Below, in pieces: positions 1 to 6,994 of a DNA stretch of 8,898 nucleotides. Origin of the DNA: Bacteroidetes/Chlorobi group bacterium ChocPot_Mid (GTDB lineage Bacteria; Bacteroidota; Ignavibacteria; Kapaibacteriales; UBA2268); the NCBI GenBank assembly GCA_003731675.1, contig RCNQ01000193.1:1-8898 (forward strand), written 5' to 3'. Each line of letters starts with the position of its first letter. Positions within the stretch are counted from its first letter, which is position 1. The notes below the pieces were generated by a model, which was given only the letters and a program-made list of their open reading frames with translations, was not told where the DNA came from and made no database searches. The translations under genes and the position numbers were made by a program.

Positions 1-2217
1 CGAAGACAGACCTGCGGTATTAACTGGCAAGCTATATTCACCTCTTTCCATTGCTCCTAAATGATATTCCCTGACTTTGTTGCCTAAAATATCAACCATT
101 GTAACTTTCAAATCAGAGCAATTTGAATTTAAGTTCAGATAAACCGTTGACATTCCGTTCAATGGATTTGGTATTGCTCTCAAAGAAACCATATCGTTCA
201 GTTTAGTGTCATCTACTGCAATCGTAGAAGTATCCCTTACTATTCCTGTTACGATAACTGAAGCATTCAAATCAGGTAATGGGTTCTCGTTTTCGTCCAT
301 AATTTCAATCTGAACTTTTCCGATATATGTCTTAATTTCCTTAGGTGTAAACTTAACCATTATTTTCTTCTTGTTCGCACCAGCCGCTATCGGAAGTTCA
401 ATCACAGGCGGAAATGTCTCATCATCATCATTTTTAACAATCTTGAAGACCCCTCCAAAATCATCTTCCATCTGCAACTTTTTGATATACAACTTTTTCG
501 TCCCTGTATTTTGAATTGTGAAGTTAGTATAAGCAAATTCACCCAAATTGGTAGTATCTGTTGTCAGCTCATTAGCAGTCAGAGATATACTTGCATCTGA
601 CGAACCGGCTCTCGAAATACCTTTAAGATATACCCATAGCGTATCATCTTTGTAATTTACTGCATTATACGGAACTATACCAAGAGTATCATAAAAAGTT
701 CCCGTTTTACCCAATGGTGTGAACTTAATTTTTCGCCTTACTGTATCTATTTTTGGCTGTATGGTAATTGACCATTGATAATTTTCTGCATATTGGAATG
801 ACCTCTTACCAACTGTGGGCCAATAAAAAGATTGCATTATAAACAAAGGCGACACACCAGGATTTGTCATTTCAACTTCAAGCGTTACAATATCGTAAGG
901 ACCAATTGTTCCGAAATCCAGTTTGTTGCTCACAACTGCGAGACGTGGTCCTTGCTCAGGTTTTTTACCTCCGTATCCGTTAACTTCTATACTCAAAATT
1001 TTTCCATTGTAAGCATTCGACTCAACTGTAAAGTAATCCGAGAAATATTCCTCAGCTTTCGGCTTAAACTTAATCGGGACATAAACATATTCTCCCGGGT
1101 CAAGAGTTAGTTGCAATTCATTTGTTTGCAATGTAAAGCCTGAGTATGGGTCCTCAATGTACATATCATCAATTATGAGTGGGTCTCTGCCAACGTTTGT
1201 AATTTTTACTTCTTTTGTTAAACTATCATCAACAGGTACAGTTCCGAACTCTAACGGGTCAACATTAAACTCCAGACGTGGACCTGGTTTTGGCAAATCT
1301 GTTGTGCACCAATGCAAAGCATACCAGAGTTCCTCCTGCCAGTTTGGCATGTAAAACGATGCCGCCGCTACCTCAAAACCTGTACTCCAAAAAACAATCT
1401 TTGAATTTTGAGCAGGGTCAGCACTCGTCCTTTGTACATGTACTCCGATTACAGTATCAGTTGGTGATACTACGTTTAGTCCTTCAGGGCTGTAAACCCA
1501 GGTGAAGAACTCCATTACTTCTGTAGAATCAGGTATTCTCTTGCCATTAATTCCCTCAATCCAAGGGCGTGGTCTCCATGGACAAAGTGCCTGCAAAGAA
1601 TTTTCTGCCTGACAGACATTACATGCTTTCTTGTATCCATACGAAACCGGGTCACCCTGAATAGCTTTAATACCAAAAGGTTTATATGTTGTAGCACTTG
1701 CCATTGTATTGATTCTGCCAAGATAAGCATTCTGGTTAATTCCCATATAATCCGCAAAAAAGTTTTGTACTTCAGTATCACGATATGTTGATGCCGGGTC
1801 AAACGCCCAGAACAACAATCCATTCCCGATAAGTATTACTCTCTTGCCTGCATCAAGCATCGTCTTAATCTCCCTTACAACCCTTCTGCCTGTTCCTCCA
1901 TCCCATTGCAAAGGATTATCACCCATGTAAAAGATCGCTACTTCATAATCAGTAAGCTTCTTACCCGATGAGAAGAATGCCGAATAACCCGTTTTTAAAA
2001 GGTTAGGTGTAAAAAAGTTATTATGCGTCAGCAATGGCTCCCAGTATATAAAATCTGCACCGGTACCTGAATAACCCTGAGCAGTTATTGGTTGCCCTTG
2101 GTCATTTGTTACAACTCCGATGTCATCGAAAAAAACATAAAGCTTTTTGTTCTGAGCAAATAGATTCGATGTTACCAGCAGAATTGCTAACAGTAAAAAT
2201 GTGTATTTTAGTTTCAT
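1..2217 (-). CDS. Secreted T9SS-cargo protein: amidotransferase/ThuA-like domain plus three ASH-type domains (C-terminus off the window)
   Basis: The frame is open from the ATG to the left edge (739 codons, no stop), so the extreme C-terminus is missing. Residues 1-22 form a signal peptide ending LFAQ. Residues about 24-300 alternate beta and alpha like a class I amidotransferase/ThuA-like Rossmann domain (KKLYVFFDDIG near the start, YEVAIFYMGDN, then GKRVILIGNG). This region has a CNVC pair and another Cys 11 residues on, but no catalytic Cys-His set I can identify. Three ASH/HYDIN-like beta domains follow at about 310-420, 422-535 and 538-665; the first two open with the related motifs PRLEFNVDPLEFGT and PRLAVVSNKLDFGT. 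From about residue 680, AIPNPLNG begins a T9SS type A sorting domain. The start is supported by GGGAG five bases upstream. Likely exported by T9SS and surface-bound or released; substrate unknown. The domain classes are recognised by eye, the N-terminal one least securely. Confidence 0.85.
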   Translation of the reverse strand, partial: MKLKYTFLLLAILLVTSNLFAQNKKLYVFFDDIGVVTNDQGQPITAQGYSGTGADFIYWEPLLTHNNFFTPNLLKTGYSAFFSSGKKLTDYEVAIFYMGDNPLQWDGGTGRRVVREIKTMLDAGKRVILIGNGLLFWAFDPASTYRDTEVQNFFADYMGINQNAYLGRINTMASATTYKPFGIKAIQGDPVSYGYKKACNVCQAENSLQALCPWRPRPWIEGINGKRIPDSTEVMEFFTWVYSPEGLNVVSPTDTVIGVHVQRTSADPAQNSKIVFWSTGFEVAAASFYMPNWQEELWYALHWCTTDLPKPGPRLEFNVDPLEFGTVPVDDSLTKEVKITNVGRDPLIIDDMYIEDPYSGFTLQTNELQLTLDPGEYVYVPIKFKPKAEEYFSDYFTVESNAYNGKILSIEVNGYGGKKPEQGPRLAVVSNKLDFGTIGPYDIVTLEVEMTNPGVSPLFIMQSFYWPTVGKRSFQYAENYQWSITIQPKIDTVRRKIKFTPLGKTGTFYDTLGIVPYNAVNYKDDTLWVYLKGISRAGSSDASISLTANELTTDTTNLGEFAYTNFTIQNTGTKKLYIKKLQMEDDFGGVFKIVKNDDDETFPPVIELPIAAGANKKKIMVKFTPKEIKTYIGKVQIEIMDENENPLPDLNASVIVTGIVRDTSTIAVDDTKLNDMVSLRAIPNPLNGMSTVYLNLNSNCSDLKVTMVDILGNKVREYHLGAMERGEYSLPVNTAGLSS

Positions 2218-2218
2218 G

Positions 2219-2227
2219 ACTACTCCC
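2219..2227 (-). promoter_or_regulatory. Ribosome binding site of the left-hand T9SS-cargo gene
   Basis: GGGAG on the minus strand lies five bases before the ATG at 2217 and fixes the start of the large secreted protein. Confidence 0.7.
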
Positions 2228-2342
2228 ATAATATATTTATAATCTTATTTGTCAACATAAAAAAATACTAACTTTATTAATAACGAAATAAAATACAATT
2301 AAATTTTAATAATTTCAAAAAAATATTGCAAAATACCCTTAA

Positions 2343-2373
2343 TTTGTAGCAAATTAGTAAAAACTACTACAAA
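2343..2373. repeat. Bulged hairpin in the intergenic gap
   Basis: TTTGTAG (2343-2349) pairs with CTACAAA (2367-2373). Inside it TAGT (2355-2358) pairs with ACTA (2363-2366) around an AAAA loop, leaving CAAAT bulged on one side. There is no T-run next to it on either strand, so it is a poor intrinsic terminator. It may be a transcript-end structure of the propeller gene or a leader structure of the left-hand gene. The region is AT-rich, so chance is possible. Confidence 0.35.
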
Positions 2374-2417
2374 ATTTCCTCTGAATTTATAAATCAATTT
2401 TAATTTCTGACTGGAAA

Positions 2418-2431
2418 ATACATATATGTAT
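2418..2431 (-). terminator. Weak candidate terminator or palindromic site after the propeller gene
   Basis: ATACATATATGTAT is a perfect 14-bp palindrome beginning 11 bases after the TAG stop of the propeller gene and followed on the minus strand by TTTT. As an RNA hairpin it has only about five pairs with a TATA loop, so it would be weak; it could instead be a protein-binding site. Confidence 0.25.
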
Positions 2432-2442
2432 AAAACTTTTTG

Positions 2443-3681
2443 CTACCGAACCAAAGTCATCATTCTTGTTTGTAATTTCTGGTCATTCGTTATTAATGTA
2501 TAAAAATAAATTCCGTTTTCCAGTCCCGACAAATCAACTTCAACCATATCATCAGCATTTTCCAGATATATACTTCTTCTCACATTACCCAAAACATCAC
2601 TTATTTCAAGTTTAGCTGTTTTTGAACTTAAAGGTAGTTTATAATAAACATTCGTTTTCTGGCTGAATGGATTCGGATAATTTTGCTCAAGATAAACATC
2701 TGAATTAATTTTTAACTCTTCAACAGGTGTTGATTTAGTGCTTTTATACACTCCGTTTCCATAAGAACCGGCAAAAATATAGCCGTTCTGCCTTACCGTC
2801 AATGACCAGATTCTGGTATCATTCAAACCACTCGTATCCTGGAACCAGTAATTTCCATTATCTGTTGTCCGATAAACCCCGCCTCCATCTGTTCCTGCAA
2901 AAATCTCACCAGCTGAATTTGAAGCAAAGCAATAGACAATCATATTAGTCAAACCCTGATTAACTTCTGTCCATTCGTCGCCATTATTAACAGATTTGTA
3001 GATACCACCACCAAATGTTCCCGCATATATTTGATTATTATAAACAAGCAAAGACCATATCAATGGATTGTTCAAATTAGTATTGACGGCAGTCCAGGAT
3101 TCACCATTATCTGTCGAGCGAAAAACACCACCACCCCAGGTTCCTGCAAAAATTGTCCCTTCTTGTGATATAGCAAGTGAATACACTTCAAGCGTAGTTA
3201 AGCCATTAACCATTTTTGTCCAGCTACCGCCATTATTCTGTGAACGGAAAACCCCCGCACCATCAGTACCTGTAAAAACCGAACCATTTGGATGAACAGC
3301 CATACTTTTTATCTGAGATGTCGTAAGCCCGGAATTCACCTGAACCCAGCTGTTCCCGTTATCAGAAGAACGAAACACACCTGCTTGAGTTCCTGCAAAA
3401 ACATTAGCTGAACCTTTTGCAAAACAAGTAATCGCAGTGCTACTCATTCCCGAATTAGACTGAACCCAGTTGGAGCCATTATCCGTTGAAACATAAACCC
3501 CGCCATAAGCTGTACCGGCAAGAAGATTATTATTCATCGAAATCAATGCAAAAACAGTACCATCATAAGGTCCGTTGCTCTTCTGCCAAATGACTTGAGA
3601 CATCGCAAAATTCACCAGCATAAAAAAAGCAAGAACGTATTTTATCAAACTCAAAAATTTAGTCAGATTTTGCTTTTTCAT
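2443..3681 (-). CDS. Secreted seven-bladed Asp-box beta-propeller with T9SS sorting domain
   Basis: This 412-residue protein starts with a signal peptide (1 to about 28, ending FAMS). Seven repeats of about 40-42 residues follow, each with AGT near a G-V-[FY]-x-S strand. Six carry an Asp-box-like motif of the form S-x-[DN]-N-G-x-x-W at about residues 65-72, 105-112, 147-154, 189-196, 230-237 and 272-279; the seventh stops at GVYKSTKS. This is the BNR/sortilin-like propeller pattern. After a short linker, residues about 330-412 form a T9SS type A sorting domain with QNYPNPF and a C-terminal RMMTLVR. The ATG at 3681 was chosen over an in-frame TTG six bases upstream because the AAAGG ribosome site directly abuts the TTG but lies six bases before the ATG. 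Catalytic residues of sialidases are not evident; such propellers may bind glycans or proteins. Function unknown. Confidence 0.9.
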   Translation of the reverse strand: MKKQNLTKFLSLIKYVLAFFMLVNFAMSQVIWQKSNGPYDGTVFALISMNNNLLAGTAYGGVYVSTDNGSNWVQSNSGMSSTAITCFAKGSANVFAGTQAGVFRSSDNGNSWVQVNSGLTTSQIKSMAVHPNGSVFTGTDGAGVFRSQNNGGSWTKMVNGLTTLEVYSLAISQEGTIFAGTWGGGVFRSTDNGESWTAVNTNLNNPLIWSLLVYNNQIYAGTFGGGIYKSVNNGDEWTEVNQGLTNMIVYCFASNSAGEIFAGTDGGGVYRTTDNGNYWFQDTSGLNDTRIWSLTVRQNGYIFAGSYGNGVYKSTKSTPVEELKINSDVYLEQNYPNPFSQKTNVYYKLPLSSKTAKLEISDVLGNVRRSIYLENADDMVEVDLSGLENGIYFYTLITNDQKLQTRMMTLVR

Positions 3682-3714
3682 AATCAACCTTTCATATATT
3701 ATTCAGTTATATAA

Positions 3715-3751
3715 TAATCAAACAGAAATCAAAAATAGTCAAGTTTGATTA
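3715..3751. repeat. 9-bp inverted repeat around the propeller -7 element
   Basis: TAATCAAAC (3715-3723) and GTTTGATTA (3743-3751) are perfect inverted copies with a 19-base spacer that contains the whole -7 element TATTTTTG. The position suits a repressor operator or an initiation-region hairpin; no regulator gene is seen nearby. Confidence 0.4.
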
Positions 3752-3760
3752 AATATCAAA
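3730..3760 (-). promoter_or_regulatory. Bacteroidota-type promoter of the propeller gene
   Basis: On the minus strand TTTG (plus positions 3757-3760) is followed after exactly 19 bases by TATTTTTG (3730-3737), matching TTTG-N19-TAnnTTTG as known for Bacteroidota housekeeping sigma promoters. Transcription would begin near 3724, giving a leader of about 43 bases that includes the AAAGG ribosome site. The surroundings are very AT-rich, which lowers confidence. Confidence 0.5.
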
Positions 3761-3798
3761 ATTTATAATAATTTACTCTGGAATTTCTTATTCTTTTC

Positions 3799-3836
3799 AT
3801 AGAAACATTCAAAAAAATTTAATTCAGTGTTTCTAT
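3799..3836. terminator. Inverted repeat just after the AAA ATPase gene, possible terminator
   Basis: ATAGAAACA (3799-3807) and TGTTTCTAT (3828-3836) form a perfect 9-bp stem with a 20-base AT-rich loop, beginning seven bases past the ATPase TGA stop. The T-rich flank (CTTTT) is on the plus-strand side; on the minus strand the stem is followed by GAAAAG, so it would be an imperfect terminator for the ATPase transcript. Confidence 0.35.
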
Positions 3837-3843
3837 CTTTTAA

Positions 3844-5037
3844 TCAATACAAAAAGCCAAAAAGCCAGAGTGGTATTGAATTCTTATAACCGACTTCAAT
3901 ATCGTCTTTAAGTAAAAATGATTTTCCGATTCCTTTTATTTGTTCGTTAGTTTTACTTTTTCCACCGACTTCAAATGTATATTTATCATCAACAAGAAAA
4001 TCAGCAGTTGCCGAAGTATTCACCTTGTGCTTTGATGTAAGTTGGTTTAGAAAAAAAGTTTCTCTTAAATTTCCTAAATCAGGTTTCTCTGCTGTAATTG
4101 CAAAAGCAATATTTGTATTGTTTAGATATATTTTTTCTGGTTTTGTTAAGTAGCCGTAGCTTTTTGAAGAACTTGTCAGATGATTTATTATTTGTGCTTT
4201 TCGAAGATAATCAAGGAAATTCAACATCGTATTTCTCGAAACTCCTACCCTTTCGCTAAGCTTTGTTATATTCGCTTTGAAAGGGACAGAAAGAGCAATA
4301 ATATAAAGCAACTTTTTTAGTTTTAAAATATTCCCATATTCAATAATATTTACTGCTGGTAAATCATTTTCCAAAACTATATTGATAACATTAGCCAATT
4401 TCTGATGATACGTTTCTTTACTTTCTTTGAAGTAAGGATAATAGCCATATTTCAAATAATTATTAAACTCTGCAATAGGTTTTATTTTCGATGAAATCTC
4501 TATGCTGAAATTAATATGGTTTTTAAGAATATTGTCAAGTTCAAGAACAGGGAAATCAATCTGCTTTTCAAGCCCAAGATACTCTCTGAAAGATAAACCA
4601 TGTAGTGAATAACTGACTGCCCGCCTGCTCAAATCTGCAAATCCTTTATAAATACTCAATATTGATGAACCTGTAAATACAATCCTAAGGTCTTTGAAAT
4701 TATCATAGATATTCTTTATTTCTACTGCCCAGTTCGGATATTTATGAACTTCATCTACAAATAAATGCTTCCCACCGTTTTTGACAAATCTGTCAGCCAC
4801 ATCAAATAGCGAATTACCCTGAAAATAAATATTATCCAGACTAATATATAAAACCGATTCATCAATCTGCAAATTCTTTTTTATATATTGCAAAATTAGC
4901 GTTGTCTTGCCTACACCTCTTGCACCGGTAATTGCTATTAATCTATCTTTCCAGCTAATCTCCTTTAATAAATATCTTTGGAAACGATACCTCAGATTTT
5001 TGAGATTAGTTGCAAATATTTCAAATAAAATATTCAT
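3844..5037 (-). CDS. AAA_14/DUF4143-family ATPase with C-terminal PD-(D/E)XK-like motif
   Basis: This 397-residue protein has Walker A GARGVGKTT (38-46), Walker B HLFVDEVH with D95 and E96, a sensor-like FTGSS (121-125) and candidate arginine finger R138/R139, the order typical of the AAA_14 ATPase domain. A winged-helix-like stretch follows at about 255-285 (TKLSERVGVSRNT). The DUF4143 C-terminus has D346, then FEVGGK with E356 and K360, the D...E-x-x-x-K pattern of the PD-(D/E)XK nuclease fold as found in this family. Length is normal. The ATG is preceded by AAAGAG five bases upstream. Molecular role in the family is poorly defined; no partner toxin, antitoxin or nuclease lies beside it. 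Sampled lines run about 32-35% G+C, against up to about 47-50% in parts of the neighbouring hydrolase gene, which hints at separate origin. Confidence 0.92.
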   Translation of the reverse strand: MNILFEIFATNLKNLRYRFQRYLLKEISWKDRLIAITGARGVGKTTLILQYIKKNLQIDESVLYISLDNIYFQGNSLFDVADRFVKNGGKHLFVDEVHKYPNWAVEIKNIYDNFKDLRIVFTGSSILSIYKGFADLSRRAVSYSLHGLSFREYLGLEKQIDFPVLELDNILKNHINFSIEISSKIKPIAEFNNYLKYGYYPYFKESKETYHQKLANVINIVLENDLPAVNIIEYGNILKLKKLLYIIALSVPFKANITKLSERVGVSRNTMLNFLDYLRKAQIINHLTSSSKSYGYLTKPEKIYLNNTNIAFAITAEKPDLGNLRETFFLNQLTSKHKVNTSATADFLVDDKYTFEVGGKSKTNEQIKGIGKSFLLKDDIEVGYKNSIPLWLFGFLY

Positions 5038-5052
5038 TATTGCTCTTTATAT

Positions 5053-5111
5053 TTAACAATATTTATATAATTATGCTTTTTTCATAAAACAAAAATAAGC
5101 AATATTGTTAA
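5053..5111. repeat. Nested inverted repeat bracketing the AAA ATPase promoter region
   Basis: TTAACAATATT (5053-5063) and AATATTGTTAA (5101-5111) are perfect 11-bp inverted copies. Directly against the second arm lies a smaller hairpin at 5075-5100 (minus strand GCTT-A-TTTT pairing with AAAAAAGC, one bulged A). The remaining 11 bases, 5064-5074, are unpaired AT sequence. The candidate -7 element sits inside. It could be an operator, a leader structure, or a transcript-end structure of the upstream genes. Confidence 0.5.
5090..5097 (-). promoter_or_regulatory. Candidate -7 element for the AAA ATPase gene
   Basis: TATTTTTG on the minus strand fits TAnnTTTG and is identical to the propeller gene's -7 element. 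At the expected distance upstream there is TTTT instead of TTTG, so only half of the promoter is clear. Initiation would fall near 5084, leaving a leader of about 47 bases. Confidence 0.3.
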
Positions 5112-5146
5112 TTTAAAAAAATATTTTGCTGTTCACCAATCCCCAA

Positions 5147-6994
5147 TTACTTCACAGGTATCTTATAAATCCTCCCTTGTAGCCAATACGTCGCATCTTC
5201 CATTGATGCCTTCAGCGACATCTGCAATTTAAAATACTTTGCTCCTGATTTCTGTGGTATCGGTATATCCAATCTAAAATAATGATGATTCGAAGGTCCC
5301 GGCTGATAAAAGATTTCATCGAAACTTCCCAAGCTCCATAGCTGAGTTGTGTCCTTTACCCAGCCTGCCATTATACTGTATGTCGCATCAGGATAAAGTG
5401 CTACGTTTTGCCCCCATTTACCTTCGATATGGAAGTTCTCACCAAACTTCGCTATGCTTGGCACAGTTATCTCAATATCATTCGGGTCAGGAGTCAGCTC
5501 ACCTGTCTGCCTTATGATTCTCCACTCAAAATCAGATTTTTCTGAATTAACAATTATACCACCGCATACCAGACGTGCTTCTACTTTATCTCCAGAATTT
5601 AGGACAGCATTTTCAATTTTCAGCTCACCGTCTTTGGCATTTTCCGTGTATTTCTTTTTGCCGTTAATGAACACTTCAATTTTTCCGTTATACTTGATTT
5701 CAGACTTATACTCATCATTTGTCGTATGCTTTACCTTGACAATAATCTCTCTTGTCATTGCCTCGATTACAGGTATAACTTCCAGTTCAATTTTCGGAAA
5801 AAATCTTTTTATAAGATATGGTCCGCTGTTTATAACAGTCGGTAGCAAAACAGAAGCCATTGACTCCGAACATTCCTTGTCCACATGCGGAAACTTGCCA
5901 CGCCAGTCCCATTTGTGGTCAAAGTAATAACAGTCTTTGCACATTTTCACTTTCTGTCCGCAAACATCGTAGTAGTAAGTATAAGTCTTCTTGTCATAAC
6001 TCCATCCTCCTCCGGATTCAGACAGCACAGGTGAAGTATATGGATTGTTTGGTCTTGCCAGTGGTTTAACAGAATAACCATTTCTACCCGTACCATAAAT
6101 CGTGCCGTCAGAAAAGAAATTATTATTAGTAAATGTTGCCATTATATGAAAAATATCCCTTGCTGATGTTGCCTGAGCTATTTCCTGAACTACCTCATTA
6201 CAAGCTGTTCCGTGAGTTTGTGTCCTCGAACGAATAAAATCTTCAGTTGGGTCAGGTTCGCCGAATACACCATAATACCAATCAATCCACTCCGAAAGAC
6301 CAGGAAGCCCAATATTTCCGCTTAAACCAATATAAGGAGGATGTCCGTCATTCCTTACGTGACATGGAAGTCCCATATCCCCGTAAAGATGAAGTGTCTC
6401 ACCCAAACTCCTCCATGCCTTAGCCATAAAGATATTCCTGTCAGTTTCATTTTTTGCTTCAAACGCCTTCACAATCCAATAAGTGCCGTCCCTGAAAGAA
6501 TAATTTTTTGGCAACTGGTCAATACCACTCGTTATTTCACCTTTGTCTTCCAATGCCCATTCGATAGCATCAATTTGCGGATTAGGTCCGATTGCTTTCG
6601 ATAGAAATGCTTCGTATTTAATATCAGTCAGATATTTCCTGCCTCCGTCAATACCAACAGGGTCATAAAAATGCCTTAATGCCTGATATGCTTCCGGCTC
6701 ATCACAAGAATAACCACCATGAATTATCCAGTCCATCGCTGTTTTTACATCACTTTGCTGTACACAAGAAAAAGCTCCAGGCTCAAGAACTGCCTCACCT
6801 GTCAGCTTTGTGGTCAAATCAAACTCATATCCTTTCAACTCATCAAAATCATTCAGCTTCGATAAAAATTTCTGCATCATGTACTCGTTCAAATAAAGAT
6901 GCATATCGCGGTTATCCCAACTCTTCACTACCATTACAGCAATAAAATAAACCGCAACTCCCAATACGAACAAAACTATATTCCTGATTTTCAT
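5147..6994 (-). CDS. Exported zinc-dependent phospholipase C/S1-P1 nuclease-like protein
   Basis: This 615-residue protein opens with a hydrophobic segment (6-23), then W26, H32 in MHLYLNEYM, WIIHGGYSCDEP (89-100), HFYDP (108-112) and LHLYGDMGLPCHVRNDGH (201-218) with H202, D206, H212 and H218. The Gx..D-P, HFYDP and HxxxDx5H signatures are those of the zinc-dependent phospholipase C/S1-P1 nuclease fold, which binds a metal cluster and cleaves phosphodiesters. A Cys-rich insert follows (C345, C352, C355, C375), then about 400-492 looks Ig-like and 505-615 is a beta-rich tail. There is no T9SS sorting domain. The ATG at 6994 is preferred over an in-frame ATG at 7033 that overlaps the upstream gene, because GGAGG lies five bases before it. 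The upstream stop TAA abuts this ribosome site, so coupling is likely. Whether it acts on lipid or nucleic acid cannot be told. Confidence 0.82.
   Translation of the reverse strand: MKIRNIVLFVLGVAVYFIAVMVVKSWDNRDMHLYLNEYMMQKFLSKLNDFDELKGYEFDLTTKLTGEAVLEPGAFSCVQQSDVKTAMDWIIHGGYSCDEPEAYQALRHFYDPVGIDGGRKYLTDIKYEAFLSKAIGPNPQIDAIEWALEDKGEITSGIDQLPKNYSFRDGTYWIVKAFEAKNETDRNIFMAKAWRSLGETLHLYGDMGLPCHVRNDGHPPYIGLSGNIGLPGLSEWIDWYYGVFGEPDPTEDFIRSRTQTHGTACNEVVQEIAQATSARDIFHIMATFTNNNFFSDGTIYGTGRNGYSVKPLARPNNPYTSPVLSESGGGWSYDKKTYTYYYDVCGQKVKMCKDCYYFDHKWDWRGKFPHVDKECSESMASVLLPTVINSGPYLIKRFFPKIELEVIPVIEAMTREIIVKVKHTTNDEYKSEIKYNGKIEVFINGKKKYTENAKDGELKIENAVLNSGDKVEARLVCGGIIVNSEKSDFEWRIIRQTGELTPDPNDIEITVPSIAKFGENFHIEGKWGQNVALYPDATYSIMAGWVKDTTQLWSLGSFDEIFYQPGPSNHHYFRLDIPIPQKSGAKYFKLQMSLKASMEDATYWLQGRIYKIPVK

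Larger units (their letters stand above)
2218..2442. other. AT-rich intergenic gap between the two T9SS-cargo genes
   Basis: No ORF or RNA gene is recognisable on either strand. The gap holds a 14-bp perfect palindrome just after the propeller gene, a bulged hairpin near the middle and the ribosome binding site of the left-hand gene. No Bacteroidota-type promoter with both elements is evident, although the left-hand gene should be transcribed from somewhere in here unless the propeller transcript reads through. Confidence 0.6.
3682..3843. other. Intergenic gap holding the propeller promoter and two inverted repeats
   Basis: The gap separates the AAA ATPase stop from the propeller start. It contains a Bacteroidota-type promoter on the minus strand, a 9-bp inverted repeat that brackets its -7 element, and a second 9-bp inverted repeat just downstream of the ATPase gene. 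No small ORF is convincing. Confidence 0.6.
5038..5146. other. Short gap between the hydrolase stop and the AAA ATPase start
   Basis: This gap carries a 59-base nested inverted-repeat structure, a lone -7-like element for the ATPase gene and the ATPase ribosome site. No obvious intrinsic terminator for the upstream three-gene set is present beyond a T-run of seven at about 5115-5121 read on the minus strand. Confidence 0.55.

Noticed and set aside
1515..1823. 102-codon minus-strand frame within the left-hand T9SS-cargo gene
   Set aside because: It is an alternative frame of a gene whose own frame is open for 739 codons with clear domains.
2228..2255. TTGACA-N16-TATTAT sigma70-like promoter before the left-hand gene
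   Set aside because: The -10 hexamer abuts the GGGAG ribosome site, so the transcript would begin inside or after that site and only a few bases before the ATG.
2758..3600. Tandem DNA repeat of about 126 bases
   Set aside because: The period is that of the propeller blades at protein level; the DNA copies are diverged, so it is not a separate repeat or CRISPR-like array.
3682..3687. TTG start six bases upstream of the propeller ATG
   Set aside because: The AAAGG ribosome site directly touches the TTG, leaving no spacer, while the ATG at 3681 has a six-base spacer.
5069..5085. Four-codon upstream ORF (MKKA) inside the inverted repeat before the ATPase
   Set aside because: There is no ribosome site and such short frames arise easily in AT-rich DNA.
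5103..5114. TATTGTTAATTT shared with the tRNA promoter region (8511-8522)
   Set aside because: It is a 12-base AT-rich match between unrelated contexts and overlaps the tRNA -7 element; chance is the simplest explanation.
5454..5927. 157-codon plus-strand open frame inside the hydrolase gene
   Set aside because: It is antisense to a well-supported coding region, has no family signature, and the other plus-strand frames inside genes are of the same kind.
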